From Aquirufa ecclesiirivi (GTDB lineage Bacteria; Bacteroidota; Bacteroidia; Cytophagales; Spirosomataceae), in contig NZ_JAANOP010000008.1 of assembly GCF_011250515.1 (NCBI RefSeq), positions 30,087 to 94,086 of the forward strand: 64,000 nucleotides of DNA, written 5' to 3'. Below the pieces are notes generated by a model, which was not told the DNA's origin, did not search any database, and saw only the letters and a program-made list of their open reading frames with translations. A program made the position numbers and the translations under genes. Every line of letters starts with the position of its first letter. Positions within the stretch are counted from its first letter, which is position 1. Positions 26,538 to 36,223 of this stretch are shown here, one piece after another.

Positions 26538-27140
26538 TTATTTCTTCGTAGCTGGAGTTGCTGTTTTGGTTGCTGGTGCAGTCGTTGCAGCAGCTGGAGT
26601 AGCAGTAACAGGCTTAGGAGTAATTCCCATTTTCTTCAACACTAAATCAGAGATGCTTGCTTCTGCTGGATAATGTAATAAAATAGGTGCCGTTCCCATA
26701 CCTGCATCATAGTTGAATACATAGGTATAAGCATTTTCATTAGCAACAGCATGCATATTTTCTTCAATTTTCTTCAATAAAGGTTGTAGCAATTGAGCTT
26801 GCTTCTTTTGTAATGAAGACTGAGAATTTTGTTGAAACTCCTGAATAGATGTCTGTAAATTCTGTAATTCCTTCTCTCTATCTTGCTTGATGATATCAGC
26901 AGTGCTAGCAGGCAATTTCTCAAATACCGCTAATTTATCTTGAAAGTCTTTTACCTTTCCTTGGTACAAAGTTTCATATTGCTTTTGCGTATTTTTCAAA
27001 TCTTCTTCCACTTGTTTAGCTTCAGGCATTTGACTTAATATGTAATCTGCATTGATAAATCCGATCTTAATCTGCGCCTTAAGAGGCATAACAGCCATTC
27101 CGAACACTAGGCCCATGGCCAACAAAAATTTGGTTTTCAT
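26538..27140 (-). CDS. OmpH/Skp-family periplasmic chaperone (second copy)
   Basis: Holds unfolded outer-membrane proteins on their way to BamA. Signal peptide residues 1-22 end in LKAQ; then the family start IKIGFINADYILSQMPE, a long coiled coil (about 40-125) forming the Skp tentacle, and the YVFNYDAG strand. A tail of about 30 residues is almost only Ala, Thr, Pro and Lys and probably disordered. It lies 30 nt after a related gene, so this is a tandem duplication within the bamA operon. Confidence 0.9.
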   Translation of the reverse strand: MKTKFLLAMGLVFGMAVMPLKAQIKIGFINADYILSQMPEAKQVEEDLKNTQKQYETLYQGKVKDFQDKLAVFEKLPASTADIIKQDREKELQNLQTSIQEFQQNSQSSLQKKQAQLLQPLLKKIEENMHAVANENAYTYVFNYDAGMGTAPILLHYPAEASISDLVLKKMGITPKPVTATPAAATTAPATKTATPATKK

Positions 27141-27170
27141 ACGTGAGTTTAATTGATTATTAATTTTCTT

Positions 27171-27734
27171 TTACTTGTTTAATTTATCTGTTGATTTATC
27201 GACCAAATTAGGATCTAACTCCAATCCCAATTCTTCCAATACATAATCAGAGTAGTCGTGAACTGGATTGGTATATATTAAAGCCAACCCATCATTTGCT
27301 TTATCGAATACAAAATCTAATCGTTTTTGGCGAACGACTTTTTCTACAGCTTTGGAGATTTCATCCAAAATTGGTTTCAAAGCAGCTTGTTTGTATTTAA
27401 ATAATTCCCCATCTGTCCCGAATATCTTATTTTGAAAAGACCTTGCTTCATTGTCTTTTTGACGAATGACACTTAACCTTTGTTGACGTAAATCTTCAGT
27501 CAATAATAGTTCTTCTAATTTAAAGTCTCTTTCTAATTTAGCAACTTCCTCATTTTTAGTTGAAATTTCTTGAATCCATTGTTTGGTCATTTGATCAATT
27601 TTGCCTTGAACTTGTTTATACTCAGGCATTTTAGATGTAATGAATTCAGTATCAATGTATCCGAATTTCTGGGCAAAAGACCTTTGTCCTAGCACCGTAA
27701 GCATCAAAATTAAGAAAAAAATCGACTTTTTCAT
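27171..27734 (-). CDS. OmpH/Skp-family periplasmic chaperone (first copy)
   Basis: Same family as the next gene: signal peptide ending in SFAQ, then KFGYIDTEFITSKMPEYKQV, a charged coiled coil (about 35-120) and a C-terminal strand region with VFDKAND and a Tyr-rich end. Unlike its partner it lacks the Ala/Thr/Pro tail. It begins 17 nt after bamA, matching its role in feeding barrel precursors to the BAM complex. Confidence 0.9.
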   Translation of the reverse strand: MKKSIFFLILMLTVLGQRSFAQKFGYIDTEFITSKMPEYKQVQGKIDQMTKQWIQEISTKNEEVAKLERDFKLEELLLTEDLRQQRLSVIRQKDNEARSFQNKIFGTDGELFKYKQAALKPILDEISKAVEKVVRQKRLDFVFDKANDGLALIYTNPVHDYSDYVLEELGLELDPNLVDKSTDKLNK

Positions 27735-27751
27735 TGTATGCTGCTAAATCA

Positions 27752-30421
27752 CTATCGAATCTGCTGACCAATAGAGAAAGTGAAGGCCTGACGTCCAAAA
27801 TCAGAATCTCCTGGTCTAGGCTTATCAAATCCAAAACCATAATCTATACCGATCATACCAAAGGCTGGCATGAAAATACGTGCTCCAAATCCTGCTGATT
27901 TATATAAATTAAATGGATTATAATCAGATAAAGTAGAGAAGTTGTTTCCACCTTCAGCAAAACCTAATACGAAAATGGTTGCTGATGGATTCAAGGAAAC
28001 TGGATAACGTACCTCCATAACAAATTTATTATAAGCTACCCCTCCATTACCATAAGATCCAGATGGTCCAATAACACGATCCTTGTAACCTCTTAAACCA
28101 ACAATATCACGGTTGAAAGAGAAACCTTGTACCATTCCAGATCCACCTAGGTCAAATCGCTCAAATCGAGTGGTTTCTTTTCCTCCATATGAACCCAAAA
28201 ATCCTAAGTGTGCACGTGTGTGTAAGACAAATTTTCCGGCCAAAGGACTAAACCAGCTAGCATCCAACATCCATTTATGGTACTCGATGAGTTGGCCCGT
28301 TTTATTCCCTCCTAACAACGAGTAGGGAGGTGTTAATGATGCCGTCATGGAGAAACTAGAACCCGAACGAGCAAACGTAGGGTTGTCAATACTATTTCGT
28401 GAGAAATTGGTCATGAAAGTTACCGAAGTGGATATACCTTGTGGATATGCCCATGTATAGTAACGATCTACATCATATTGAGAAAAAGATAAAGAATGAC
28501 TCAAAGAAAAATAATCATCTGGCCATTTCAAACGCTTTCCTAAACTGAAAGTAATGCTATTCACATTAAAGTGAGCCGACAACAAGGAATCAGGCACCGA
28601 ATAACTTTGATAGCCTCCATACGCCCCTCCATATCCACCATAACCACCATAGCCGCCGTATCCACCATAACCTCCTCCAATGCCACCTAAGCCGCTACCA
28701 TAGCCTCCGCCTCCGTAACCTGTTGTTCTAAACTGGTATGGATATGAAATACTACGGTTCAATGCAATAGAGAATGAATTGGGCTTCTTCCCTCCTAACC
28801 AAGGTTCTGTAAAAGTCAAACTGTAATTTTGAAAAGCTGCACCATTCGCTTGAAAACGAACAGCTAATTTCTGTCCATCTCCCGCAGGTAATGGGCGCCA
28901 AGCGGCCCAATTGGTTAAATTTTTGGCAGAAAAGTTATTAAATACCACACCCAAAGTACCTACAAAACCCACATAACCTCCCCAACCTCCGGATAATTCA
29001 ATCTGATCAGAAGGTTTTTCTTCTACATTGTACTCAATATCTACTGTACCATCGGCTCTTGGCTGTGGGTTAGGACTAATCTTTTCAGGGTTAAAATACC
29101 CAATTTGAGATAGTTCTCGAACGGTACGAATAATCGCGGACTTGTTGAATTTTTGTCCTGGCAAAGTACGAATCTCACGCATAACCACATGGTCAGAGGT
29201 TTTCGTATTTCCATTCAAAATAACCTTATTGATCGTCGCTTGCTTACCTTCCGAGATTCGAATGGTTAAATCGATTGAATCTCCTACAATGGCTGTTTCT
29301 ACTGGTTCGGCATTGTAATATAAATAGCCGTTATCCATGTACACAGAACTCAAATCCTCACCTGGATTACCACCCATTTTTTTATCGAGTTCTTCCGTAT
29401 TGTATACATCCCCTTTCTTAACGCCTAATACATCTTTCAATACAGAATCTGGGTAGATGTAATTACCATCAAAAAAGATATTACGGTAATAATATTTACG
29501 TCCTTGAACTAATTTGACTTTTAGATTTACCGATGAATTATCTTGACGATACACCGAATCTGAAATCAGTTGAAAATCACGAAAACCCAATTTATTCATG
29601 GCTGCCAAAAGCTTCTCCTTATCTTCATCCCATTTCTTTGGTACAAATTTGGATGGCTTAAAAATACGTCCAAAACGAACTTGCTTGGTATTCTTAATTT
29701 TCCTCAAAATAAGGGAACGCTGAGCTGGCTCTATTCCGTCAAGAATGATTTTATTAACCTTTACTTTATCACCTTTATTGACCGTAACAATCAAGGTAGC
29801 ATTATTTCCTTTTGTAGTATCCGTTTTTACAAGCGATTTCGTGGTAATATTCAAACGACCTTTCTCTTGGTAGTATTTACGAATAACTAATTCCAGGTTT
29901 TTACGAAGTGTTTCCGTAATAATTTTCCCTTTGTAGGCCTTTACTTTTTCATTTAAAGTCTCTCTTTCACCTTTTCTAATGCCATCATATGTAATGGCAA
30001 ATAAACGAGGTCTTTCTTTCAATTGGATGCGCAACCAAATTTTATCTCCTTCTACTTTCTCCGCAAAAATCTCGACATCTTCCAAAATTCCTTGATCCAT
30101 AATTTTCTTAATGGCGGAAGCAATGGCATCTCCTGGAACTTTGATTTTATCTCCAACTTGCAAACCCGAAATATTCACCATGGAATTACCATCGTAAAAC
30201 TGAGATCCCGAAATAGAAATACCTCCAATGGTGTACTCCTGAGGTACAGAATAAGAAAAACTAGGTTCAGAGCTCGTAGGTGTGGTGGAGAATAAGCGTC
30301 CACCTAAGCCTTGAGCTGATAAGCCCTGACTCATAAAAACCATCAAACTAAAAAACAAGCCCAATGATTTCCATTGTAATTGGCACGCGTTAACTCGATT
30401 CATTAAATATCTATTTTTCAT
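27752..30421 (-). CDS. bamA: Outer membrane protein assembly factor BamA
   Basis: Core of the BAM complex, which inserts beta-barrels in the outer membrane. A signal peptide ends near GLSAQ (about 36). Five POTRA-like repeats fill about 60-480 (for example IGGISISGSQFYD at the first and VILNGNTKT near the last). The 16-strand barrel follows, with the family motif VIGPSGSYGNGG-like loop region and GLRGYKDR in loop 6 and a final aromatic strand ending in Q-Q-I-R. About residues 566-602 form an unusual insert made almost only of Gly and Tyr (repeated GGY), placed in an early barrel loop. The operon order uppS-bamA-ompH-ompH is the usual one in Bacteroidota. Confidence 0.94.
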   Translation of the reverse strand: MKNRYLMNRVNACQLQWKSLGLFFSLMVFMSQGLSAQGLGGRLFSTTPTSSEPSFSYSVPQEYTIGGISISGSQFYDGNSMVNISGLQVGDKIKVPGDAIASAIKKIMDQGILEDVEIFAEKVEGDKIWLRIQLKERPRLFAITYDGIRKGERETLNEKVKAYKGKIITETLRKNLELVIRKYYQEKGRLNITTKSLVKTDTTKGNNATLIVTVNKGDKVKVNKIILDGIEPAQRSLILRKIKNTKQVRFGRIFKPSKFVPKKWDEDKEKLLAAMNKLGFRDFQLISDSVYRQDNSSVNLKVKLVQGRKYYYRNIFFDGNYIYPDSVLKDVLGVKKGDVYNTEELDKKMGGNPGEDLSSVYMDNGYLYYNAEPVETAIVGDSIDLTIRISEGKQATINKVILNGNTKTSDHVVMREIRTLPGQKFNKSAIIRTVRELSQIGYFNPEKISPNPQPRADGTVDIEYNVEEKPSDQIELSGGWGGYVGFVGTLGVVFNNFSAKNLTNWAAWRPLPAGDGQKLAVRFQANGAAFQNYSLTFTEPWLGGKKPNSFSIALNRSISYPYQFRTTGYGGGGYGSGLGGIGGGYGGYGGYGGYGGYGGAYGGYQSYSVPDSLLSAHFNVNSITFSLGKRLKWPDDYFSLSHSLSFSQYDVDRYYTWAYPQGISTSVTFMTNFSRNSIDNPTFARSGSSFSMTASLTPPYSLLGGNKTGQLIEYHKWMLDASWFSPLAGKFVLHTRAHLGFLGSYGGKETTRFERFDLGGSGMVQGFSFNRDIVGLRGYKDRVIGPSGSYGNGGVAYNKFVMEVRYPVSLNPSATIFVLGFAEGGNNFSTLSDYNPFNLYKSAGFGARIFMPAFGMIGIDYGFGFDKPRPGDSDFGRQAFTFSIGQQIR

Positions 30422-30429
30422 ACGAAGCC

Positions 30430-31179
30430 TTAGCCTTCACTTTTAACTTGTTCACTCGTTTTTCCAAAGCGTCTTTCACGCATTTGGAAATCAACTATTG
30501 CCTGATGCAAATGTACTTTTCTAAAATCAGGCCAAAATAAATCTTCAAAAATATACAATTCAGCATAAGCCAATTGCCACAACATAAAATTACTAATACG
30601 ATGATCTCCGCCTGTTCGAATCATTAAATCAGGATCTGGCATTCCAGCGGTAGATAATTGACTATCCATCATGGAATCATCTATTTCGCTAGCTGTTAAT
30701 TCTCCTTTTTCAACTTTCTCCGCCAACTTTTGGGCCGCTTGAACCAAATCCCACTTCCCAGAATAAGATAGCGCTAACACCAACGTTAAACCGCTATTAT
30801 CTGCCGTTTTATCCATCGCAGCCTTTAATTCTTTCTGCGATTTTAAAGGCAAAGAATCAATATTTCCAATGGCCTTTAAACGAACTTGATTCTTCATCAT
30901 GGTGGGTAATTCCTCATTGATGGTACTAACCAACAAGCTCATTAATGCCATGACTTCCGCTTTTGGTCTATTCCAGTTTTCCGTGGAAAAAGCATACAAA
31001 GTCAAGTATTTAACCCCTAACTCTCCACATCCTTCTATCGTTTCCCTAACTGCTTGAATGGCATTTCTGTGACCAAAAATTCGATCTGTGAAACCCTTCT
31101 GTTTCGCCCAACGACCATTACCGTCCATGATAACGGAAATATGGGCAGGAAGATTGTTAAGGTCAATAGATTCTTTCAC
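30430..31179 (-). CDS. uppS: Isoprenyl transferase (undecaprenyl diphosphate synthase)
   Basis: Cis-prenyltransferase that makes the C55 carrier lipid for peptidoglycan and O-antigen. The 249 residues have the catalytic Asp in VIMDGNGRWA, then FGHRNAIQ, LTLYAFSTENW and the late DLMIRTGGDHRISNFMLWQ and E-x-x-x-F-x-x-x-x-W-P-D motifs. It lies 8 nt before bamA. A promoter with TTG, 19-nt spacing and TATCTTTA is found upstream. Confidence 0.95.
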   Translation of the reverse strand: MKESIDLNNLPAHISVIMDGNGRWAKQKGFTDRIFGHRNAIQAVRETIEGCGELGVKYLTLYAFSTENWNRPKAEVMALMSLLVSTINEELPTMMKNQVRLKAIGNIDSLPLKSQKELKAAMDKTADNSGLTLVLALSYSGKWDLVQAAQKLAEKVEKGELTASEIDDSMMDSQLSTAGMPDPDLMIRTGGDHRISNFMLWQLAYAELYIFEDLFWPDFRKVHLHQAIVDFQMRERRFGKTSEQVKSEG

Positions 31180-31215
31180 AAATAGGGCAATAATTATTCG
31201 AATAAAACAAAGTGG

Positions 31216-31245
31216 TAAAGATAGCTAATTTGAACACCTATTCAA
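31216..31245 (-). promoter_or_regulatory. Promoter of the uppS-bamA-ompH-ompH operon
   Basis: On the minus strand, TTG at 31245-31243, a 19-nt spacer, and TATCTTTA at 31223-31216 (one mismatch to TAnnTTTG), 37 nt before the uppS ATG. Confidence 0.55.
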
Positions 31246-31259
31246 AATACTAGGATTAA

Positions 31260-32012
31260 TCAATAGACTTTGGGACAAAAGATGGATTGAATAGTATATG
31301 TGACAGAAAAACCCAGATGTAAATATTGGTCACCACCTTCTAAAGTGAAGCTATCCATATTGCCATCATAAGTAGCTACTTGGTCTAATTTATCAGAAAA
31401 GACTTTTCTGCTTCCAAATTCACCACGAACTCCCCAATTTTTATTGATTTGAAATTTCACTCCAATCCCATAAGGAATTGCGGGCGTCAAAAAAGCATCA
31501 ATTTTATCAGGACTGGCAAATACAGCGGATAAGCCCCCGTAGAAATAAGGTGTCCAATTGAAATGTCTAGGGTTTACTTCATAGTCCAGAAAATTATAGT
31601 CGACAATTCCTGAAAATTCAGTGATGGAGGTGGCAAAAATAGAAGCATCCGCTACTTTTCCGTTCGGTGTAATCACAGTAGGTGATGTTCCTATTGGAAA
31701 TAAAGTACTTGGTCGATTGGCAATATTACCTTGAATTCGGCTCACCAACATTTGAAAACGATACGTAAAGGCATGTCGCTCTTGATATGAAACAAATAGG
31801 TGTATGGCGGGTAAAGTTTCTTTCAATTCCGGCACACTTGGTCGATATCCCCAATCTGCCAATTCTCCTTTATAGGCTGTCGCACCAAATCCAGCTCCCC
31901 AGGTCCATCTTTGCGCTTGTAAGTCCCAAGGTGCGACAAACAAGAAAACAAGAAGACACAGTAAACCTGCCTTATGTCGTTTTAGGGGTATTATCGTGGT
32001 AGCGGAGGACAA
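31260..32012 (-). CDS. DUF6089-type outer-membrane beta-barrel protein (second)
   Basis: A signal peptide ending in LQAQ, then a beta-rich protein with alternating hydrophobic/polar strands, a YKGELADWGY segment near the start and a final strand ending in FSVTYTIQS. The layout matches small outer-membrane barrels called DUF6089 in Bacteroidota, commonly placed before uppS and bamA. It starts 22 nt inside the preceding related gene. Function unknown; a structural or assembly role is only suggested by the neighbours. Confidence 0.75.
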   Translation of the reverse strand: MSSATTIIPLKRHKAGLLCLLVFLFVAPWDLQAQRWTWGAGFGATAYKGELADWGYRPSVPELKETLPAIHLFVSYQERHAFTYRFQMLVSRIQGNIANRPSTLFPIGTSPTVITPNGKVADASIFATSITEFSGIVDYNFLDYEVNPRHFNWTPYFYGGLSAVFASPDKIDAFLTPAIPYGIGVKFQINKNWGVRGEFGSRKVFSDKLDQVATYDGNMDSFTLEGGDQYLHLGFSVTYTIQSIFCPKVY

Positions 32013-32938
32013 TCAATCTTATTTTTTAAATGATAAATCAAGCGAATTTGAGTTGTAAAATACTGATCGGAACCTTTAGCAATCAAGGGTGGATTACCTG
32101 ACCCCGTAAGTAAATTGGGTCTACGATCTGCCAAAGTATTAGCCGCGAACCACTCTGTTGAACGGTCGGTAATTAATGAAGTTACCGCAGGAACATTCAC
32201 TCGGTTATCTGAAACATCATCCAAATAATCTGAAAAAGCAATACGATATCCAAAATCAAAGCCTATATCAAAGGATTGATTGAGTTTGTAACGAATTCCA
32301 AATCCGAAAGGTACAGCACCTGTAATTTTAGAATAATCTACTCCTTCGGTTTGTAAGGATTGTAAATCTGTATTCCAATCCTGTTGAACAGGAGGAACAG
32401 TCGTTGAAAAATCGGTCTCATGCAATGCGGGTCTCCTTGTGGTTGGATTAAAATACACCCCAGAAAGTCCTAGATATACATATGGCGACAAAGTTCTACG
32501 TTTAGGTAAGTTCTCCTCGTTTCCTAAGATTTCATAAATACCAATCAAAGACAACTCTTGCATATCCGTTCTAAAATGCAAGTTTCGTGTATAGCTTGGT
32601 TCAAAGCGTCCAGCTGGATCAAAATAATTATCATCCGCAGCTAAACGTATGTACGTGAAGGACCCTTGGATACTAAAATGCTTTTTAAAATGACGCGTAT
32701 ATTGCACTCCTGCATTCCAACGTAACGTCTTTCCTCCCACATCCATTAAGGTCATGGCTGGAGCAATATCACCTAGATATGTCGATGAACCTGCCCCAAA
32801 ACTAAAGGATGAATGCGCCTTAAAGGGATTTTTCGGAGCTGCTTTCTTGTCATTTTGACCCAAAAACCAAAATTGAGCCTGAGTAGATGCCGAAGCAAAA
32901 AATACAATCAAAATACATAAGCTGAAGAGTCTGAACAT
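31991..32938 (-). CDS. DUF6089-type outer-membrane beta-barrel protein (first)
   Basis: A 315-residue secreted protein with a signal peptide (residues 1-21, ending in STQAQ). The mature part begins with SSFSFGAGSSTYLGDIAP, resembling the GATAYKGELA region of the next gene, so the two are diverged tandem copies. Beta-strand periodicity and a last strand ending in RLIYHLKNK fit an outer-membrane barrel. The genomic position before uppS-bamA is conserved in the phylum as far as I recall. Confidence 0.75.
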   Translation of the reverse strand: MFRLFSLCILIVFFASASTQAQFWFLGQNDKKAAPKNPFKAHSSFSFGAGSSTYLGDIAPAMTLMDVGGKTLRWNAGVQYTRHFKKHFSIQGSFTYIRLAADDNYFDPAGRFEPSYTRNLHFRTDMQELSLIGIYEILGNEENLPKRRTLSPYVYLGLSGVYFNPTTRRPALHETDFSTTVPPVQQDWNTDLQSLQTEGVDYSKITGAVPFGFGIRYKLNQSFDIGFDFGYRIAFSDYLDDVSDNRVNVPAVTSLITDRSTEWFAANTLADRRPNLLTGSGNPPLIAKGSDQYFTTQIRLIYHLKNKIDCPPLPR

Positions 32939-33044
32939 AGATGTTTCTACTGGTTAGATCATAAAACGCTAATACTCCCTCAAATGTTGTAATAAAAGGC
33001 GATACGAATATACAAATTTATGGCTTGTATTAAAAGTTAGCCCC

Positions 33045-34574
33045 TTATTGGACGATCATCCTTTTGTGCGTAGAAAGCCCAGAAGAACTGGACATATGCA
33101 CTAAATATATCCCAGGTGTTAAGCCTAATGCATTCAAAGTCAACTGATAAGTGCCTTGAACCCTGGTACCCCGAAATAATGTCAATATCTCTTGTCCTTG
33201 TAAATCATACAAGGTAATTTTTATATCCAACACGGGTTTGTAAATGGCATATTGAATGACCGTATAATCAAATACGGGGTTGGGCATGGGCGAATTAACT
33301 TCCATTCCCAAAGTATCAGGCAAGGCATCGGGTGAATTCTTAAAAATAGGAACCCGTTCAAATGTCTGCTTAAATAATTCCTGTGTTTTAACAGCATCCA
33401 AACCCAAATGATCTCTCAAAACAGTGCTATAAATTTGCCGATAATCAAAATTATACCGCAAATCTCCGTTACTATCTAAATTGGTCAAACTAGGATTTGA
33501 GCCAATCAAGCCTCCTCTAACCGTATTTCCTATAAATAACATAGGAGCCGCCGTACCATGGTCAGTGCCTTGAGTTCCATTTTGATTCACCCTTCGACCA
33601 AATTCAGAAAAGGTCATTACTGTAACGGCATCCGCTAAACCTTGATTGCTTATATCATTCTGAAAAGCAGAAACAGCTTCCGAAATGGTCTTCCACAAAT
33701 TGGCATGTTGTGTTTTTTGGTTGGCATGTGTATCAAATCCTCCAATATTGGCCAAATAAACTGGGGTTTCTAAGCCACCCGCTACTAAGCGCGCAATGAT
33801 GCTCAATTGCTTAGCTAAATTAGTATTTGGATAGGTATAAGCATTTTTAGCTTTGTTTGCTGCATCACGAATAACCGTCGAATATTGTATGGATGAACTA
33901 GCGATTTGCTTTAAAAAAGCTAATTCATCTCCTGCCAAAGTAGCGGGTGGTAATTCGGAATCAGCTAAAGTTCCAGAAACCAATTGATAAAACAAATTAG
34001 GATCTTCAAAAACCGTTCCTACCCTACCCACATCGGTTTGGAATAATAATGATTCCACCGAACCCAGTTGAATCGCCATGGGGTCCTTCGGCAGTTTAAT
34101 GGGATATTCGGGATATTGCATTTCTAAAAAGCGACCAGCCCAGCCTTCATCCAAAACAGTAGCTGCATCCGAACCTGTATTCCAAATATCCGTAGCTCTA
34201 AAATGGGAACGATTGGGATTGGCATAACCTACACTTTGTGTAATAGCCACCTGGCCTTTGTCGTACAATGACTTCATACTCATCATCGCTGGATTCATGT
34301 ACATGCCCTTGGACAAAGGTAGTGCATCCGCTTTCTTGATGGATATATCAGGTCTTTTCGAGAAATAATTATCGTCCTCTGCAGGGATAATCGTATTCAG
34401 TCCATCATTTCCCCCATTCAGTTGGATGATGACCAATACCTTCCCTCTGGCAGCACTAGCAAAAGGCACAGCACCAAATGCCTTTCCTGTGAAAGATCCT
34501 AATCCCCAGGTTACCCCACCACTCAGTAGAGCCATTTGACGTAAAAACTGCTGACGGCTTAGTTCTTTTTTCAT
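33045..34574 (-). CDS. DUF1501 family protein with type IX secretion sorting domain
   Basis: A 509-residue secreted protein of the DUF1501 family (sulfatase/alkaline-phosphatase-like fold). A signal region SRQQFLRQMALLSGG resembles a twin-arginine leader but has RQ instead of RR. The body shows VIIQLNGGNDGLNTIIP, GYANPNRSHFRATDIWNTGS, GGFDTHANQ and TFSEFGRRVNQNGTQGTDHGTAAPM, all family motifs. Residues about 430-509 are a type A C-terminal sorting domain (PNPVFDYTVIQY ... YDLQGQEI ... GIYLVHM), which sends the protein through the type IX system. It starts 2 nt after the DUF1800 gene. Confidence 0.9.
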   Translation of the reverse strand: MKKELSRQQFLRQMALLSGGVTWGLGSFTGKAFGAVPFASAARGKVLVIIQLNGGNDGLNTIIPAEDDNYFSKRPDISIKKADALPLSKGMYMNPAMMSMKSLYDKGQVAITQSVGYANPNRSHFRATDIWNTGSDAATVLDEGWAGRFLEMQYPEYPIKLPKDPMAIQLGSVESLLFQTDVGRVGTVFEDPNLFYQLVSGTLADSELPPATLAGDELAFLKQIASSSIQYSTVIRDAANKAKNAYTYPNTNLAKQLSIIARLVAGGLETPVYLANIGGFDTHANQKTQHANLWKTISEAVSAFQNDISNQGLADAVTVMTFSEFGRRVNQNGTQGTDHGTAAPMLFIGNTVRGGLIGSNPSLTNLDSNGDLRYNFDYRQIYSTVLRDHLGLDAVKTQELFKQTFERVPIFKNSPDALPDTLGMEVNSPMPNPVFDYTVIQYAIYKPVLDIKITLYDLQGQEILTLFRGTRVQGTYQLTLNALGLTPGIYLVHMSSSSGLSTHKRMIVQ

Positions 34575-34576
34575 TT

Positions 34577-35947
34577 TTATGCCAATTGATATTCAGGTAG
34601 GCGCATCATAGCCTTCAAAAACTTATTAATTCGGGCGTCGGCATTGGGCGTGTAAGTAGACCAATTGGCAGCAATGGTGCCGTCCAGTAGCACTTCCAAT
34701 AAAAACGCCTTTCTTGACTCTGTGAGAGGGAAACGAATGAACAGTTTAACCATCTCTTCTACAAACTCCTTGGGTTTTTCAGCATTGGAAGATAATCTGG
34801 CAAATGCGATGGGGTCTAATTTTCCTGTGACCGTTGCCCCGTTATATCGCTTTCCACTCAATAATGAATCCGTAAACCCTGCTCGATAAGAATAAGTTGT
34901 AGAACTAATCCAATCTCGTTGGCCTTCCCAACCAGACACATCTGGAGGTTGAAACAATTGCATTTGCAGTATGATAGCCATATCATACCAATTTTGAAGA
35001 TCAGGATTTTTTAATTCCAATTGCTTGGCTGCACCTACGATTAACTCCGTCGGACTTTTAATCTTGGCGGCCATAATTTCTGGTTTATAAAATTCTTCGG
35101 ACGTAAATAAGAATTTTAAAAGAGGCTTTAAAACAAAATTATTTTGGCGTAAAACAACAGCCATTTTTTTTACAAAAACTTCGTCTACTTTATAAAAGAC
35201 AAATTCTTTGTAGATCTTCCGACATATGAATTCTGCTGCTGCAGTTTGTGTAAATATATGATCGATTAAACTGTTGTTATCAAATTTAGCCGTTTTACCT
35301 AAGACCGTGACAGTGGCTTCTCGGTACCAGCGGGTGGCATCAAAAACAGCCAATAATCCTCTAACTTGCCAACCCGAAAAAACCTTAGCGGCTTGTTTAA
35401 TATCATTCTCTGTATAGTTGCCGATGCCCAAGGTAAAAAGCTCCATTACTTCTCGGGCATAGTTTTCGTTGGGGGAAGTACCCCGACTATTATTTCCATC
35501 CAAATAAATTAACATGGAGGGATCTATACTAATGTCTTTGACTAATTGTTTGAAATCTCCAAAAGCATAGGTTCGGAACAATTGATTCTGTTTGTATACA
35601 TACTGCGGATAATTTACCTTTTGCCTTTCATTGGAAAAGTGGTTGTGCAAAAACAAAACCATTTTTTCTTGCATACTCAGAGATTCGTTGAGCATTCGAC
35701 TATACCACCATTTGGTTAATTGCACAAACCATGGTCCCGCCATATTTCTGTCCAATTGGCTTTGTTCAGGTGTTAGATTAACCCAAGTATCTGGAGGAGC
35801 AGGAATAGATAAATCCTTTAAAATGGCTAGGTCTAATAAATCTTGGAAATTTCCATAACCCATAGCACGTTCAAAATCCGATTTGGAATAACCGAATAAT
35901 ACGCGTGATAGCAAATGTGAAACATGGGTGGTATTCCAAGTCAACAT
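34577..35947 (-). CDS. DUF1800 family protein
   Basis: A 456-residue, helix-rich protein with HLLSRVLFGYSKSDFERA at the start, FLHNHFSNERQ, NENYAREVMELFTLGIGNYTENDI (split here) and PDVSGWEGQRDWIS, all typical of DUF1800. DUF1800 and DUF1501 genes are almost always paired, as here, but the function of the pair is not established; carbohydrate or sulfate-ester related roles have been suggested. I see no signal peptide at its N-terminus, unlike its partner. Confidence 0.88.
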   Translation of the reverse strand: MLTWNTTHVSHLLSRVLFGYSKSDFERAMGYGNFQDLLDLAILKDLSIPAPPDTWVNLTPEQSQLDRNMAGPWFVQLTKWWYSRMLNESLSMQEKMVLFLHNHFSNERQKVNYPQYVYKQNQLFRTYAFGDFKQLVKDISIDPSMLIYLDGNNSRGTSPNENYAREVMELFTLGIGNYTENDIKQAAKVFSGWQVRGLLAVFDATRWYREATVTVLGKTAKFDNNSLIDHIFTQTAAAEFICRKIYKEFVFYKVDEVFVKKMAVVLRQNNFVLKPLLKFLFTSEEFYKPEIMAAKIKSPTELIVGAAKQLELKNPDLQNWYDMAIILQMQLFQPPDVSGWEGQRDWISSTTYSYRAGFTDSLLSGKRYNGATVTGKLDPIAFARLSSNAEKPKEFVEEMVKLFIRFPLTESRKAFLLEVLLDGTIAANWSTYTPNADARINKFLKAMMRLPEYQLA

Positions 35948-36040
35948 GGTATCCTAGATTTAATTGTATTTCATATTGACCATGAAACTCATGAGAGTAA
36001 ATAAGCTTAAAGTAGTTCGTAATAATAAGGCAATCTATTC

Positions 36041-36064
36041 TAATTATCAATTATTTGATAATTA
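36041..36064. repeat. Perfect palindrome upstream of the DUF1800 gene
   Basis: TAATTATCAA-TTAT-TTGATAATTA lies in the 276-nt divergent gap, about 95 nt before the DUF1800 start. The symmetry and position would suit a dimeric regulator site. I find no other feature in the gap apart from AT-rich DNA. Confidence 0.45.
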
Positions 36065-36223
36065 AACTTGTCATTTTTCTATATTCAATTTGATTTAGGA
36101 ACTAAAAAAAGTGACTTACCGTTTTGATTAGGTTCATTCATTAAAAATTTAAAAGCAACAGTCGAATTTATCGCTTTGAAACGAAAAAAAATGACTTGAT
36201 TTGCGAGAATAATCCATTTATCT

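Noticed and set aside
34500..34574. Twin-arginine signal on the DUF1501 protein
   Set aside because: The motif reads SRQQFLRQ, so the Arg pair is missing; I note only a Tat-like pattern.
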